DNA from: Physcocola sp002396385
GTDB lineage: Bacteria; Bacteroidota; Bacteroidia; Bacteroidales; Paludibacteraceae
NCBI GenBank assembly: GCA_946535435.1
Contig: CAMNDM010000058.1
Span: 1-19,793, forward strand
Reading direction: 5' to 3'
DNA length: 19,793 bases
The notes under the pieces: generated by a model
What the model saw: only the letters and a program-made list of their open reading frames with translations
Told to the model about the DNA's origin: nothing
Databases searched by the model: none
Position numbers and translations under genes: made by a program
Shown here: piece after piece, positions 6,768 through 14,195 of the stretch
How the letters are laid out: every line of letters begins with the position of its first letter
Numbering within the stretch: the stretch's first letter is position 1

Positions 6768-7592
6768 TTATCTTCTTACATTCCACATTTTGTTGGCTGA
6801 ACCATCGAATAACACGTCGATGTTCGCTCCGTTCTTTTTCTCGATGATTTCCCATGCCTTTAGTTGGATATACTGGTCGGCCGAGAGGTTCATTTCTGCC
6901 ATATAGGCTTTGTCGGCTATAGCGCGCTGTCTTTCCGATTCGGCTCTCGCTTTCTCGGCAATGGTCTTCTGTTCCTCGCTTCGTTTTGCTTGAATGAAGC
7001 TGGCGGTCCTGTTCATTTCGGTCAGTTGGTCCTTGTTCGGACGGGCTGCGCCGGTGGTGACAGATTTGATGATGATAGGGAATTCCTTCTCTTTGCTCAG
7101 ACTAGCCACGTATTTGCGCATGTCGTTAATCAGCTGGTCGTCTATCTTGTTCAGTACCTCGCGGTTACTGATCAGGTCGAACGGTGAGTACATCGAAACA
7201 TATTCGCGGGTCTTGTTGCGGTAGTATACCTGTATGTTGTGAAGGTACCAGTTCTCGCCGTAGTTTTGGAGCAAGATTGGGGCTTTCCCCTTCTCAATCT
7301 GTATGTTGATGTAGGTGTTGAAGTCGAGTGGGGTGTTGTCGTTCGAGAAAATGTCGTCGAACTGCTCGTCGTATCGTACTGGTGTAATGGTAAAATAGAT
7401 AACTTCCGACGAAAATGCACCATAACTCAAACCGGTGCTGGCTGGTGTCTCGTCAACGCCTCCATGGCCGAAGAACCATGGTTTTTTTACCCATACGCCT
7501 TCTTGGTCGGCGTCGGGGGTGGCTACTGTACATGAATTCAATGTTGCCGCCATAGCGATAGCTCCGATGGCGTAGGAAAAGATTTTTCTCAT
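6768..7592 (-). CDS. SPFH/band-7 domain lipoprotein
   Basis: This 274-residue protein has a lipoprotein signal (lipobox LNSC, Cys21). Residues about 60-190 look like an SPFH (stomatin/prohibitin/flotillin) domain, with the typical pattern of a beta-rich segment followed by a helix (INDMRKYVASLSKEKEFPII). Then comes a charged Glu/Ala/Arg-rich coiled coil (about 205-240, EEQKTIAEKARAESERQRAI) and a short tail ending in WNVRR. Most SPFH proteins use an N-terminal membrane hairpin, so lipid anchoring is a variation. SPFH proteins form large rings that organise membranes or control proteases; what this one does is unknown. It sits 17 nt after the TPR gene and 6 nt before pncA. The coupling with NAD salvage may be no more than shared transcription. 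Confidence 0.75.
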   Translation of the reverse strand: MRKIFSYAIGAIAMAATLNSCTVATPDADQEGVWVKKPWFFGHGGVDETPASTGLSYGAFSSEVIYFTITPVRYDEQFDDIFSNDNTPLDFNTYINIQIEKGKAPILLQNYGENWYLHNIQVYYRNKTREYVSMYSPFDLISNREVLNKIDDQLINDMRKYVASLSKEKEFPIIIKSVTTGAARPNKDQLTEMNRTASFIQAKRSEEQKTIAEKARAESERQRAIADKAYMAEMNLSADQYIQLKAWEIIEKKNGANIDVLFDGSANKMWNVRR

Positions 7593-7609
7593 ATTTTATT
7601 ATTTAGTTG

Positions 7610-9580
7610 TTATTTGTCTATTTCATTCAGCATGCCTTGTGTCAGCAATATTGGGGCAAGCGGGTCTTCCACAATGGTGGCTGTCACGTTTCTCAGTGTC
7701 TTGTTTCCCCATTTGAAGGTGCGCAACACCACTTCCGAACCAGGCTCTATACCCATTATGTCGAGTTTGTCTTTGTCGCGTTGCGACACGACGTCGTTTT
7801 TTTGCATATAGCCATACTTCAGCAGCATCTGGACATCCATTATTGAAATGGTGAAGATTTTTGCCGTGTCGCTATTGGTCGTGAAGGTCAGCATCATACC
7901 GTCTACTGTGCATGGTATTACCGGCAGGTCGTTCTTTGTGGTGTCGGTCTTTGTGCTGGCTGGCTTACGGTTGGGTTTGGCATCGGCCACAGCCCATTTT
8001 TTCAGCAGTGCCGCGTATTCCGGGGTGGTGCCGAGGTTTTTCAACTCGCGTTCGTATTTCAGTTTCCCGAAATCGCTGAAGCCTTGGTTAAATGCCTTGT
8101 CGAGCATCTCGACGGCTTTGGGTTGCATATCCATGCTGGCATAGAGCAGGCCGGCGTCGTAATAGTTGGCGGCGGTTGGAAACTTGGCCAACACTTTGTT
8201 TTGCCATTCAACCGCCTCGGTGTTCCTGCCTTGTTGGTGCAGGGCCAGCGGTTTGCGGTTATGGGCGGGTAGCGGCAGTTTCTCGTTGTCGCAGATGTTT
8301 TGGAAGTCGTTGGCTCCGTTTTTTTTGCGCTCGGCCAGCAGTGCGCCGTGCGCATAAAGCAGGTCGCTGTTTTTACGGTCGACTTGTAGCCCCATCTCAT
8401 AGTCGCGTTGTGCCTGGTCGCTGTTTTTCTGCGCCTCGCGTATGCGGCCTCGCAGGTAGTAGTAAGTTGCGTTGGTCGGGTCGGTGTTAACGGCTTTGTT
8501 TACCAGAACCAGCGCGCTGTCTAGCTTCCCCTCGTTATATTTTACGGCGCTCCAATTGGCGTAAGCGTCGGCGTTCTCTTCCAAATAGATGGCTTTCTTA
8601 TATTCTTCACAGGCTTTTGCGTAGTCGCCTTTGCTGCGGTAGCAGTTGCCACGGCTGGCGCATACGGGGGCGAATTCCTCGCCCAGTGTCTCTTCCAGTT
8701 TGTTGTAGTCGGCTATGGCCTCGTCGTATCGGTCCAGTTGTGAGTAGATGTGCGCCCTAACCTGCAACCATAGGTCCAAATTCTCTCCCGATGTGACTTT
8801 TTGGCTTATTTTAGGCAGCGAGTAGGTGTCGCACTGTATGGCGCGGGCGCTTAGTAGCGGCATACTTTTGGTGTAGTCTTCCTGGAAACTTATCTGCTCC
8901 ATCGCATCGTCGAAGGCTTCTTTATACTTCCCCATTATCTGGTAGGCATCGCCCCGCTGGGTGTAGATGGCGTTGTTCTTGGGGTAGAGGGTGTTCAGTT
9001 TCGATAACAGGCCGATGGCTCCGTTGTAGTCGCTGCGGCTGGTCATGTTCTCGGCCAGACCCAGATTGGCTTGGAGGTTGGTCTCTTCAAGCGCCAGTGC
9101 CTGTTTGTAGTCGTTGTCCGATGCGTCTAAATCCTTTTTTAGGGCTTGTGCCTTGCCTCTGCTCACGTAGGCATTCACGTTTTGCGGATTCACAACAAGA
9201 GCCAGACTGAAGTCGGTAATGGCAGCGTTGTCTTGCCCCATCGATAAGTAGACCAAACCGCGCTGTACCAGCAGTTCGTCTTTCTTTATCTCTTTCTTCT
9301 TCATAATGCCGGCTTTGGCGTTCATGGCTTTGTTTATGTCGGCCAGGGCGGTTGCCTTGTCGCCTATGCCTAAAGCGGCAATAGACCGGTAAAACAGGCC
9401 CACTTGGTTGCCCGAATTGTCGTTCAGAAAGTTGGTGAAGTATTTGAAGGCGTCGTCGTACCGGTGTTCCTCTATTGCCACCAACCCATTGCCTATCTCC
9501 AACTCGTTGGCAGATGCGGCTTTCAGGTCGGCGACCAGCAGGGTTGCCAAAACCAGTAGTAGGGTATATGCTCTTATCAT
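7610..9580 (-). CDS. exported TPR-repeat protein with degenerate retropepsin-like C-terminal domain
   Basis: The 656-residue protein starts with a signal peptide (about residues 1-24, cleavage near AASA). Residues about 28-530 are tetratricopeptide repeats (for example the repeat ending in YDDAFKYFTNFL and that with GDYAKACEEYKKAI), a scaffold for protein partners. After a Lys/Thr-rich linker (about 533-550), residues 552-656 resemble the clan AA aspartic protease (retropepsin-like) domain common in Bacteroidota: PCTVDGMMLTF, then a substituted catalytic motif (NSDTA, residues 569-573), LLKYGYM, and LAPILLTQGML. The canonical D-T/S-G triplet is missing, so it is probably not an active protease. 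It is the first gene of the operon, 17 nt before the SPFH lipoprotein. Confidence 0.78.
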   Translation of the reverse strand: MIRAYTLLLVLATLLVADLKAASANELEIGNGLVAIEEHRYDDAFKYFTNFLNDNSGNQVGLFYRSIAALGIGDKATALADINKAMNAKAGIMKKKEIKKDELLVQRGLVYLSMGQDNAAITDFSLALVVNPQNVNAYVSRGKAQALKKDLDASDNDYKQALALEETNLQANLGLAENMTSRSDYNGAIGLLSKLNTLYPKNNAIYTQRGDAYQIMGKYKEAFDDAMEQISFQEDYTKSMPLLSARAIQCDTYSLPKISQKVTSGENLDLWLQVRAHIYSQLDRYDEAIADYNKLEETLGEEFAPVCASRGNCYRSKGDYAKACEEYKKAIYLEENADAYANWSAVKYNEGKLDSALVLVNKAVNTDPTNATYYYLRGRIREAQKNSDQAQRDYEMGLQVDRKNSDLLYAHGALLAERKKNGANDFQNICDNEKLPLPAHNRKPLALHQQGRNTEAVEWQNKVLAKFPTAANYYDAGLLYASMDMQPKAVEMLDKAFNQGFSDFGKLKYERELKNLGTTPEYAALLKKWAVADAKPNRKPASTKTDTTKNDLPVIPCTVDGMMLTFTTNSDTAKIFTISIMDVQMLLKYGYMQKNDVVSQRDKDKLDIMGIEPGSEVVLRTFKWGNKTLRNVTATIVEDPLAPILLTQGMLNEIDK

Positions 9581-9702
9581 ATCAGAACCGTTTTTCTTAA
9601 ACTATAGTTTATTTTGATGTGGTATCCAGAAAAATCTTTCTATCCAAACCCTAAAATAAGCAAAAAAACAGAAATAACGATATTTTTGCCGCTATAAAAT
9701 AA

Positions 9703-9738
9703 CAAAGGTCCTTGTAACTTTCTGCACAAGGACCTTTG
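9703..9738. terminator. hairpin terminator after the FISUMP-like lipoprotein gene
   Basis: CAAAGGTCCTTGT (9703-9715) pairs perfectly with ACAAGGACCTTTG (9726-9738) around a 10-nt loop. In the minus direction it follows the stop at 9868 by about 130 nt and is followed by an AT-rich stretch; in the plus direction it is followed by CTCTATTT. The rest of 9581-9867 holds no gene that I can support, only the likely promoter region of the TPR operon. Confidence 0.75.
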
Positions 9739-9867
9739 CTCTATTTGCGGTGATTGACGTTACCGTTTTATCGGTTTTGCGGTGATGCTATGTATGCAAA
9801 ATATAAACGTTTTACTTTATGGAGCCTTATAGTCCGTCTGGCGTGTCAATCGTACATGTCGTATACG

Positions 9868-11694
9868 TTAAAAGAAAGATCGCATGTTCGTCAATGTGTA
9901 TTTACCGTGCCGCTTTATCGCAAATATGGTGGAGTTGTAACTTTCGTCACTTGGTTCTTCCTTTAGGTCGTGGACTTCTTTATAAGGGAACGAAGTCTTT
10001 AATTCTTGAACCCTCTCATATCCATTCTCTAAATCTATACATTTCCACCATACTAAAATGGGACCATCAGAACTGTTTTCTTCGCTTTCTGTTAGTTGGT
10101 AATCTCCGTCTCTATACACAAACTCGAAACCCCAACAGCCGTACCGGCCATGTGAATAATGAATTTTCAATGTGTCTTTGTTCCCATCTACCGAAAGTTC
10201 TGGGGCATAATACACTCCCCCGTCTTCGTCGACTGGAGAGAGACACCCCGAGTTCCAGATGTCTGATACGTATGAAGTGTCTCCTTCGTTGATTACGAGC
10301 ATAATGCCCCTATTCGCATGAAACGGTCTGTCGTAACCTCCATCCTCCTCTTTATCTTTTGGATAACTGCCTTGCTCATAAGGTCCTTCCAGGTTGAGCA
10401 AATAGTCTGTCTTGCCGTCTTTGTTCACGTCGCATGTCGAAAAAATGCCGTTATAGATGTAGCCTGAAGGTATAAGCGACGAAAACGCACTGGTATCGCG
10501 ACACCGCTCTCCCCTTTTTTCGTCTGCTGTTTTAATACCGTAGAAAGTTGCGGTATATTGTGGACATAAATCTGTCGATTCTACAATACGGATCATTTTG
10601 GCAACCGGAGTGCCATTGAGTTTATAGTTATAATTAGGGTAAGTACGTTGCCATATTGTTTCAAGGGTTGGCCCAAATACAACTCGTTTAATCCCTGGTG
10701 TGATTTTATATTCTTTCTTGAAATAGGCGCTCTTGTGTGGCGAACCAGTCTTGTGTTTTTGTGTGTCCGTTCCCCTGACCATCATATACAGCACACTATC
10801 GTAAACGAGTGTGTCGATGTAATTATAGGTCCAGTCGGTTTTGCAGTTAAAGTAACCGGATATGGTGAGTGACTGCTTTTCGTAATTGCCTACTACATTA
10901 AAGTCGGCTACGTTTTCTGCCGCAAGTGCTGTCGTGTCTTTAAAGAATGTATTACATTCCTTTTTCTCAATGTTTACCTTCTTGCAGCGCACCGCGCGTA
11001 TGTTGCATCCCATCATTCTCTCTTCCTCCGCTATATAGGGGGAGCGGCCTTTTTCGAAATTCATCGATACACCATATGTGGAATGAAATGGATATAAATT
11101 CCTTGAAAAATAATGTCCTGTGTTTAAAATGGCTTTGTAATCTTTTATTGTTTCAGCGTTTAGGTGGTAAGCTACATAGATATCTTTACCGTCGTATTTG
11201 CCTTTTCGCATTTCTGTGGCAGGCAGGAAAATCTGTTTCTTGTTATATAACGATGTTCCAACCATGCCGCTCAATCCCCAACCCGCGTAGTTGTTGGTCC
11301 ATTTCCATGCACATCCTTTTATCAGTTCCGCCATTTCTTCTGCCGACGGCATCCGCCAGTCTTTTCCCCAGTTTGCGGTGGCTGCGTCATCGTCTTCAGC
11401 GAGCACTGTTAAACTGTCAACTTTCCCCTCTTTTGGGTTTAAACAGTACTTTTTCATGTGATTTTCGTCGCTACTCAAACAATAGTCTGCCCAATAGTAG
11501 GTACATTTGGGTTCTGTTTCGCCCCAAGCGAAAAGGTCGCCAGCCTCTGTGGGTGCTGAGGCTCCCACATTATAAGTTGCCCACAATGTGCCACTTGGCA
11601 AACCGAGGTCTACATAGTCGTGGTCGATGCTCGTCTTGCAGGCTGTTGTGCACAGTGTGACTGCAAGTGTATAGAAAATATAATGTGTGTTCAT
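9868..11694 (-). CDS. large lipoprotein with FISUMP-like N-terminal domain and FG-GAP-like C-terminal segment
   Basis: I take the ATG at 11694, which gives a 608-residue lipoprotein with lipobox CTTAC (Cys19); the in-frame ATG at 11760 would put a polar stretch before the signal. Residues about 25-250 match the repeated Bacteroidota motif DLGLPSGTLWATYNVGAS followed by GDLFAWGETEPK and WRMPSAEEMAELI, which is related to the Fibrobacter succinogenes major paralogous domain (FISUMP). Residues about 422-430 (DVNKDGKTD) form a calcium-loop motif of FG-GAP/EF-hand type. The middle part is unassigned. It is probably outer-membrane anchored; the function is unknown. It is monocistronic, with its own terminator (9703-9738) and a plausible promoter at 11758-11765. 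Confidence 0.75.
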   Translation of the reverse strand: MNTHYIFYTLAVTLCTTACKTSIDHDYVDLGLPSGTLWATYNVGASAPTEAGDLFAWGETEPKCTYYWADYCLSSDENHMKKYCLNPKEGKVDSLTVLAEDDDAATANWGKDWRMPSAEEMAELIKGCAWKWTNNYAGWGLSGMVGTSLYNKKQIFLPATEMRKGKYDGKDIYVAYHLNAETIKDYKAILNTGHYFSRNLYPFHSTYGVSMNFEKGRSPYIAEEERMMGCNIRAVRCKKVNIEKKECNTFFKDTTALAAENVADFNVVGNYEKQSLTISGYFNCKTDWTYNYIDTLVYDSVLYMMVRGTDTQKHKTGSPHKSAYFKKEYKITPGIKRVVFGPTLETIWQRTYPNYNYKLNGTPVAKMIRIVESTDLCPQYTATFYGIKTADEKRGERCRDTSAFSSLIPSGYIYNGIFSTCDVNKDGKTDYLLNLEGPYEQGSYPKDKEEDGGYDRPFHANRGIMLVINEGDTSYVSDIWNSGCLSPVDEDGGVYYAPELSVDGNKDTLKIHYSHGRYGCWGFEFVYRDGDYQLTESEENSSDGPILVWWKCIDLENGYERVQELKTSFPYKEVHDLKEEPSDESYNSTIFAIKRHGKYTLTNMRSFF

Positions 11695-11757
11695 AGTCGG
11701 AAAGTTACACCGTTTTTCGTTTTTATTGATGATTATCATCCTGTTTCTGTGTTGTAA

Positions 11758-11765
11758 CAAAAATA
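11758..11765 (-). promoter_or_regulatory. possible -7 element for the FISUMP-like lipoprotein gene
   Basis: The minus strand reads TATTTTTG here, an exact TAnnTTTG match, about 64 nt before the ATG at 11694. The only upstream TTG is 23 bp away, longer than the usual spacing, so this is a tentative call. Confidence 0.3.
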
Positions 11766-11846
11766 AGTGAAAAAACGAGATACATCTTCAATTTCAGTGG
11801 AAATACCGTGTGGCTGATAATTTTGACGAAACAATGGGCTGAGCCG

Positions 11847-11866
11847 TTCTCGTTCATGAACGAGAA
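11847..11866. repeat. perfect 20-bp palindrome between queE and the FISUMP-like gene
   Basis: TTCTCGTTCA (11847-11856) is directly followed by its exact reverse complement TGAACGAGAA (11857-11866). It lies 37 nt past the queE stop in the minus direction. Without a T-tract it is a poor intrinsic terminator, and the uninterrupted symmetry suits a dimeric DNA-binding protein at least as well. Confidence 0.6.
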
Positions 11867-11903
11867 TAACGTCTTCGCGTTAGTGCCCGAGTCTGTGTTT
11901 GTG

Positions 11904-12443
11904 TTATGGTATCTGTATCAGTTTGTGCAATTGTACGCTCAACCTCCATTCGGGGTGCTGCTTTATATATTCAACCACCTCGTTGGTGTTGGTGCAACTG
12001 CAGGGCTGCAGGTACTTGTATTCGCAGTCGAAGTGGTCCCACAGGCTAAGGTCCTGCCCTTGGTAAACGATTTTCAACTCGTTGCTGTTAGTTAGTATCC
12101 AGTCTTTTTTGGGACTGAAGGTCACCCAGTCTATATTGGTTGGTAGCGGATGGGTTCCGTTCGTCTCTATCTGTACGAAGAATCCTGCTGCTTTCAACCT
12201 GTCTACAAACGCTTCGTTTATCCATAACGATGGCTCTCCACCTGTCAGTACTACGTGCCGGGTAGGGTACTGTGCTGCTTCGGCAATTATCTCGTCGTCG
12301 CTCATCTGCTTCCCCTCCTCATGTTGGGTGTCGCAGAAACTGCACTTCAGGTTGCACCCTGAAAAGCGGATGAAGACGGCGGCGGTTCCCGTAAAGCGGC
12401 CTTCGCCCTGCAGTGAGTAGAATATCTCGTTAATTCTTCGCAT
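11904..12443 (-). CDS. queE: 7-carboxy-7-deazaguanine synthase (radical SAM)
   Basis: QueE converts 6-carboxy-tetrahydropterin to 7-carboxy-7-deazaguanine in the pathway to preQ0 and tRNA queuosine. The 179-residue sequence shows the N-terminal FYSLQGEGRFTG substrate-binding motif, the radical SAM cluster C30xxxC34xxC37 (SGCNLKCSFCDTQ), the SAM-binding LTGGEPSL (66-73), ETNG (93-96) and the ending LSVQLHKLIQIP. This short form is usual for Bacteroidota. The start is supported by a purine-rich AGAAGGAGAG directly before the ATG and a -7 element at 12467-12474. The pathway partner queD, often adjacent in this phylum, is not in this window. Confidence 0.93.
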   Translation of the reverse strand: MRRINEIFYSLQGEGRFTGTAAVFIRFSGCNLKCSFCDTQHEEGKQMSDDEIIAEAAQYPTRHVVLTGGEPSLWINEAFVDRLKAAGFFVQIETNGTHPLPTNIDWVTFSPKKDWILTNSNELKIVYQGQDLSLWDHFDCEYKYLQPCSCTNTNEVVEYIKQHPEWRLSVQLHKLIQIP

Positions 12444-12466
12444 CTCTCCTTCTTTTTATTATAGCG

Positions 12467-12474
12467 CAAAGTTA
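12467..12474 (-). promoter_or_regulatory. -7 promoter element for queE
   Basis: The minus strand reads TAACTTTG, an exact TAnnTTTG match, 23 nt before the queE ATG. No clear TTTG lies at the expected -33 distance. It is divergent from the promoter of the CAP-domain gene at 12505-12534, so the two genes share a short regulatory region. Confidence 0.45.
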
Positions 12475-12504
12475 CCAATTCCTACATTTTTTCGGGTCGG
12501 TTGG

Positions 12505-12534
12505 TTGTCCTTTCGCTACTATTTCCTATCTTTA
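12505..12534 (+). promoter_or_regulatory. promoter for the CAP-domain lipoprotein/tautomerase pair
   Basis: TTG (12505-12507) is followed after 19 bp by TATCTTTA (12527-12534), one mismatch from TAnnTTTG. The predicted start is near 12541, giving a short A-rich leader (ACAAGGAAATT) before the ATG at 12567. Confidence 0.5.
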
Positions 12535-12566
12535 AATTCGTTAACCAAATAAATTACAAGGAAATT

Positions 12567-13196
12567 ATGAAAAAATGGATTCTATTTGCTGCTGGTTTGG
12601 CTTTCTTTACTACGGCGTGTGATGAGGAAAATGATGAACCTGAACAACCCCGTAAAACGATTATCCATGACGATGGTGGCGAGGTCTCGCAAACGGATGA
12701 GGTTCAAAAGGCTTATGCCTTGATCAATAAGGTCAGAAAAAATCCGTCGGCTTATTCGTCTGCTATGGGGGTCGACCTCTCGGGTGTGAAGAAACGCGAT
12801 ACGCTGACGTGGAACGAGATACTTGCCAAAGTGGCGCAGGCTAAGGCCGAGGATATGGCTAATAACAATTATTTTAGCCATACCGACCTGAATGGCTATG
12901 GTGTCAACTACTATGTGAACAAGGCGGGATACGAGATTCCTGCCAAATGGTACGCAGACAAGACAACCAACTATTTCGAGAATATTGCTGCTGGTTACAA
13001 TACTGGCGAGGCTACCGTTAAACAACTCATCTACGACAAAGGCGCCGATAATGCGTCGGCCGGACACCGTACCTCGTTGTTGGGTATGACCGACTGGACC
13101 AGCAATTGTTACGATATTGGTATTGGCTTTGCTTACAATAAGAACTCAAAATACAGGTATTATTGGAGCATCATCATCGCCAAACACAATTATTAA
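12567..13196 (+). CDS. CAP-domain (SCP/PR-1-like) lipoprotein
   Basis: The ATG at 12567 begins a 209-residue lipoprotein with MKKWILFAAGLAFFTTAC (Cys18). The CAP (cysteine-rich secretory, antigen 5, PR-1) domain runs from about residue 45 to the end. Its marks are VQKAYALINKVRKNP, LTWNEILAKVAQAKAEDMA, the His of YFSHTDLNGYGV, FENIAAGY and the second His of SAGHRTSLLG. Bacterial CAP proteins are exported and mostly of unknown activity, with metal, lipid or peptide binding reported in relatives. The in-frame ATG at 12501 lies upstream of the predicted transcript start and is rejected. The tautomerase gene follows after 25 nt, so co-transcription is likely. Confidence 0.87.
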   Translation: MKKWILFAAGLAFFTTACDEENDEPEQPRKTIIHDDGGEVSQTDEVQKAYALINKVRKNPSAYSSAMGVDLSGVKKRDTLTWNEILAKVAQAKAEDMANNNYFSHTDLNGYGVNYYVNKAGYEIPAKWYADKTTNYFENIAAGYNTGEATVKQLIYDKGADNASAGHRTSLLGMTDWTSNCYDIGIGFAYNKNSKYRYYWSIIIAKHNY

Positions 13197-13221
13197 GATT
13201 ACGCTAATTTTATTACTGTAT

Positions 13222-13446
13222 ATGCCACACATTGTTGTTAAGTGCTATAAGGGCAGGTCGCAGGAACAACTTGCCGAAATTGCAAAGAAACTCGAAGAGG
13301 CTGCTCTTGCGGCTTTTGGTACGAATCCGGGTAGCGTGTCGGTCGCTATTGTTCCTGTCGATAAGGAGGAATGGAAGCAGGTTTACGATAACGAGATTTA
13401 TGGCGATACCGACCACCTGTTGGTGGAGCCGAAGTACAAAATGTAG
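13222..13446 (+). CDS. 4-oxalocrotonate tautomerase-family protein
   Basis: This 74-residue protein begins Met-Pro (MPHIVVKCYKG); Pro2 becomes the N-terminal catalytic base after Met removal, as in the tautomerase superfamily. The sequence continues with the amphipathic helix SQEQLAEIAKKLEEA and the second strand SVSVAIVPVDKEEW, and ends LLVEPKYKM. Length and layout fit the small hexameric 4-oxalocrotonate tautomerase group, including the PptA-like subgroup. The substrate is unknown. It is cytosolic, in contrast to the exported CAP protein encoded just upstream. Its stop is only 4 nt from the end of the convergent gene at 13451. Confidence 0.87.
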   Translation: MPHIVVKCYKGRSQEQLAEIAKKLEEAALAAFGTNPGSVSVAIVPVDKEEWKQVYDNEIYGDTDHLLVEPKYKM

Positions 13447-13450
13447 GGCT

Positions 13451-14032
13451 TTACAGCCATTGACGTGCTGTCAGTTTCTCGAAAAGTCGGGCGGCGGTTT
13501 CCTCGTCGCTTGCGCCCATATAGTCGGTTTCCAGTTCTTCTCTGGTAATAGTCAGTGAACAGTGGAAACCCTCTAGCTCGGCCTGCCCCTCTTTGCGTGC
13601 CTGGCCGCATCGTGCAACCATTTGGTTTTTCAGCCAGTCGGTCATCTGTCGTTCAACGTCGGCCGCCTCTTCTGTCAACAGGTTGTCTGTTATGGTCCCG
13701 TCGGGGGCTATAATCTGCACTTTTACGTCAAGTTGTGCATAGGTCATCAGCAGCAGGAAGATGGTTAGTGCGTCGGTGTAGTTGCCAAAATCGTTGGGGT
13801 AGTACAGCTCTACGTTCCCGTTTTTCAGTTCGTCGATAAGCACGCCGCTTGCCGACTGTCCCTGTAAACCGAACCAGCGTCGTTCGGTAACGCCTTCTGG
13901 TAGTGTTTGGGTTACTTTACCTCCACGTACAAGCTCTTCAGCACCTTTCAGCTTGGTGCTCATCATTAGTCCTATCACCTTGTCTGTGTTGTATCGGGCG
14001 CCCCCATAGGCAATAAAGCGGTAGTATTTCAT
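13451..14032 (-). CDS. conserved-looking cytosolic protein of unknown function
   Basis: The 193-residue product has no signal peptide or clear membrane segment and begins MKYYRFIAYGGARYN. One hydrophobic stretch (ALTIFLLLMTYAQLDVKVQII, about residues 88-108) looks like a buried helix and strand rather than a membrane anchor. The C-terminal half is rich in Glu and charged residues (for example ARKEGQAELEGFHC). I do not recognise a family. Codon use looks like neighbouring genes, and an exact -7 element (TATCTTTG, complement of 14056-14063) 23 nt upstream supports both the gene and its start. It converges on the tautomerase gene with a 4-nt gap and no terminator between. Confidence 0.7.
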   Translation of the reverse strand: MKYYRFIAYGGARYNTDKVIGLMMSTKLKGAEELVRGGKVTQTLPEGVTERRWFGLQGQSASGVLIDELKNGNVELYYPNDFGNYTDALTIFLLLMTYAQLDVKVQIIAPDGTITDNLLTEEAADVERQMTDWLKNQMVARCGQARKEGQAELEGFHCSLTITREELETDYMGASDEETAARLFEKLTARQWL

Positions 14033-14055
14033 TTCTATCGGTCTGTTAGTTCAAT

Positions 14056-14063
14056 CAAAGATA
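14056..14063 (-). promoter_or_regulatory. -7 promoter element for the 13451-14032 gene
   Basis: The minus strand reads TATCTTTG, an exact TAnnTTTG match, 23 nt before the ATG at 14032. I see no TTTG at the expected -33 distance. Confidence 0.4.
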
Positions 14064-14146
14064 AGGTTTTTTCTGTTAATGAATGGATACTTTGTATTTT
14101 CTAAGGTAGGTAGTTTCCCATAAGTAGATGCTCAGGGTAGACGAAA

Positions 14147-14175
14147 AAAAGGAGGACTTAAAAAATCCTCCTTTT
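14147..14175. terminator. bidirectional hairpin terminator
   Basis: AAAAGGAGGA (14147-14156) pairs perfectly with TCCTCCTTTT (14166-14175) around a 9-nt A-rich loop. It lies about 20 nt past the stop of the 14196-14600 gene in the minus direction, separating it from the next gene. Confidence 0.8.
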
Positions 14176-14195
14176 CTATATGACCTGTTAACGTA

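Noticed and set aside
10947..11660. 237-codon plus-strand open frame
   Set aside because: It lies fully antisense to the FISUMP-like lipoprotein gene; its Cys/Ser/Leu-rich composition is typical of a reverse-strand shadow.
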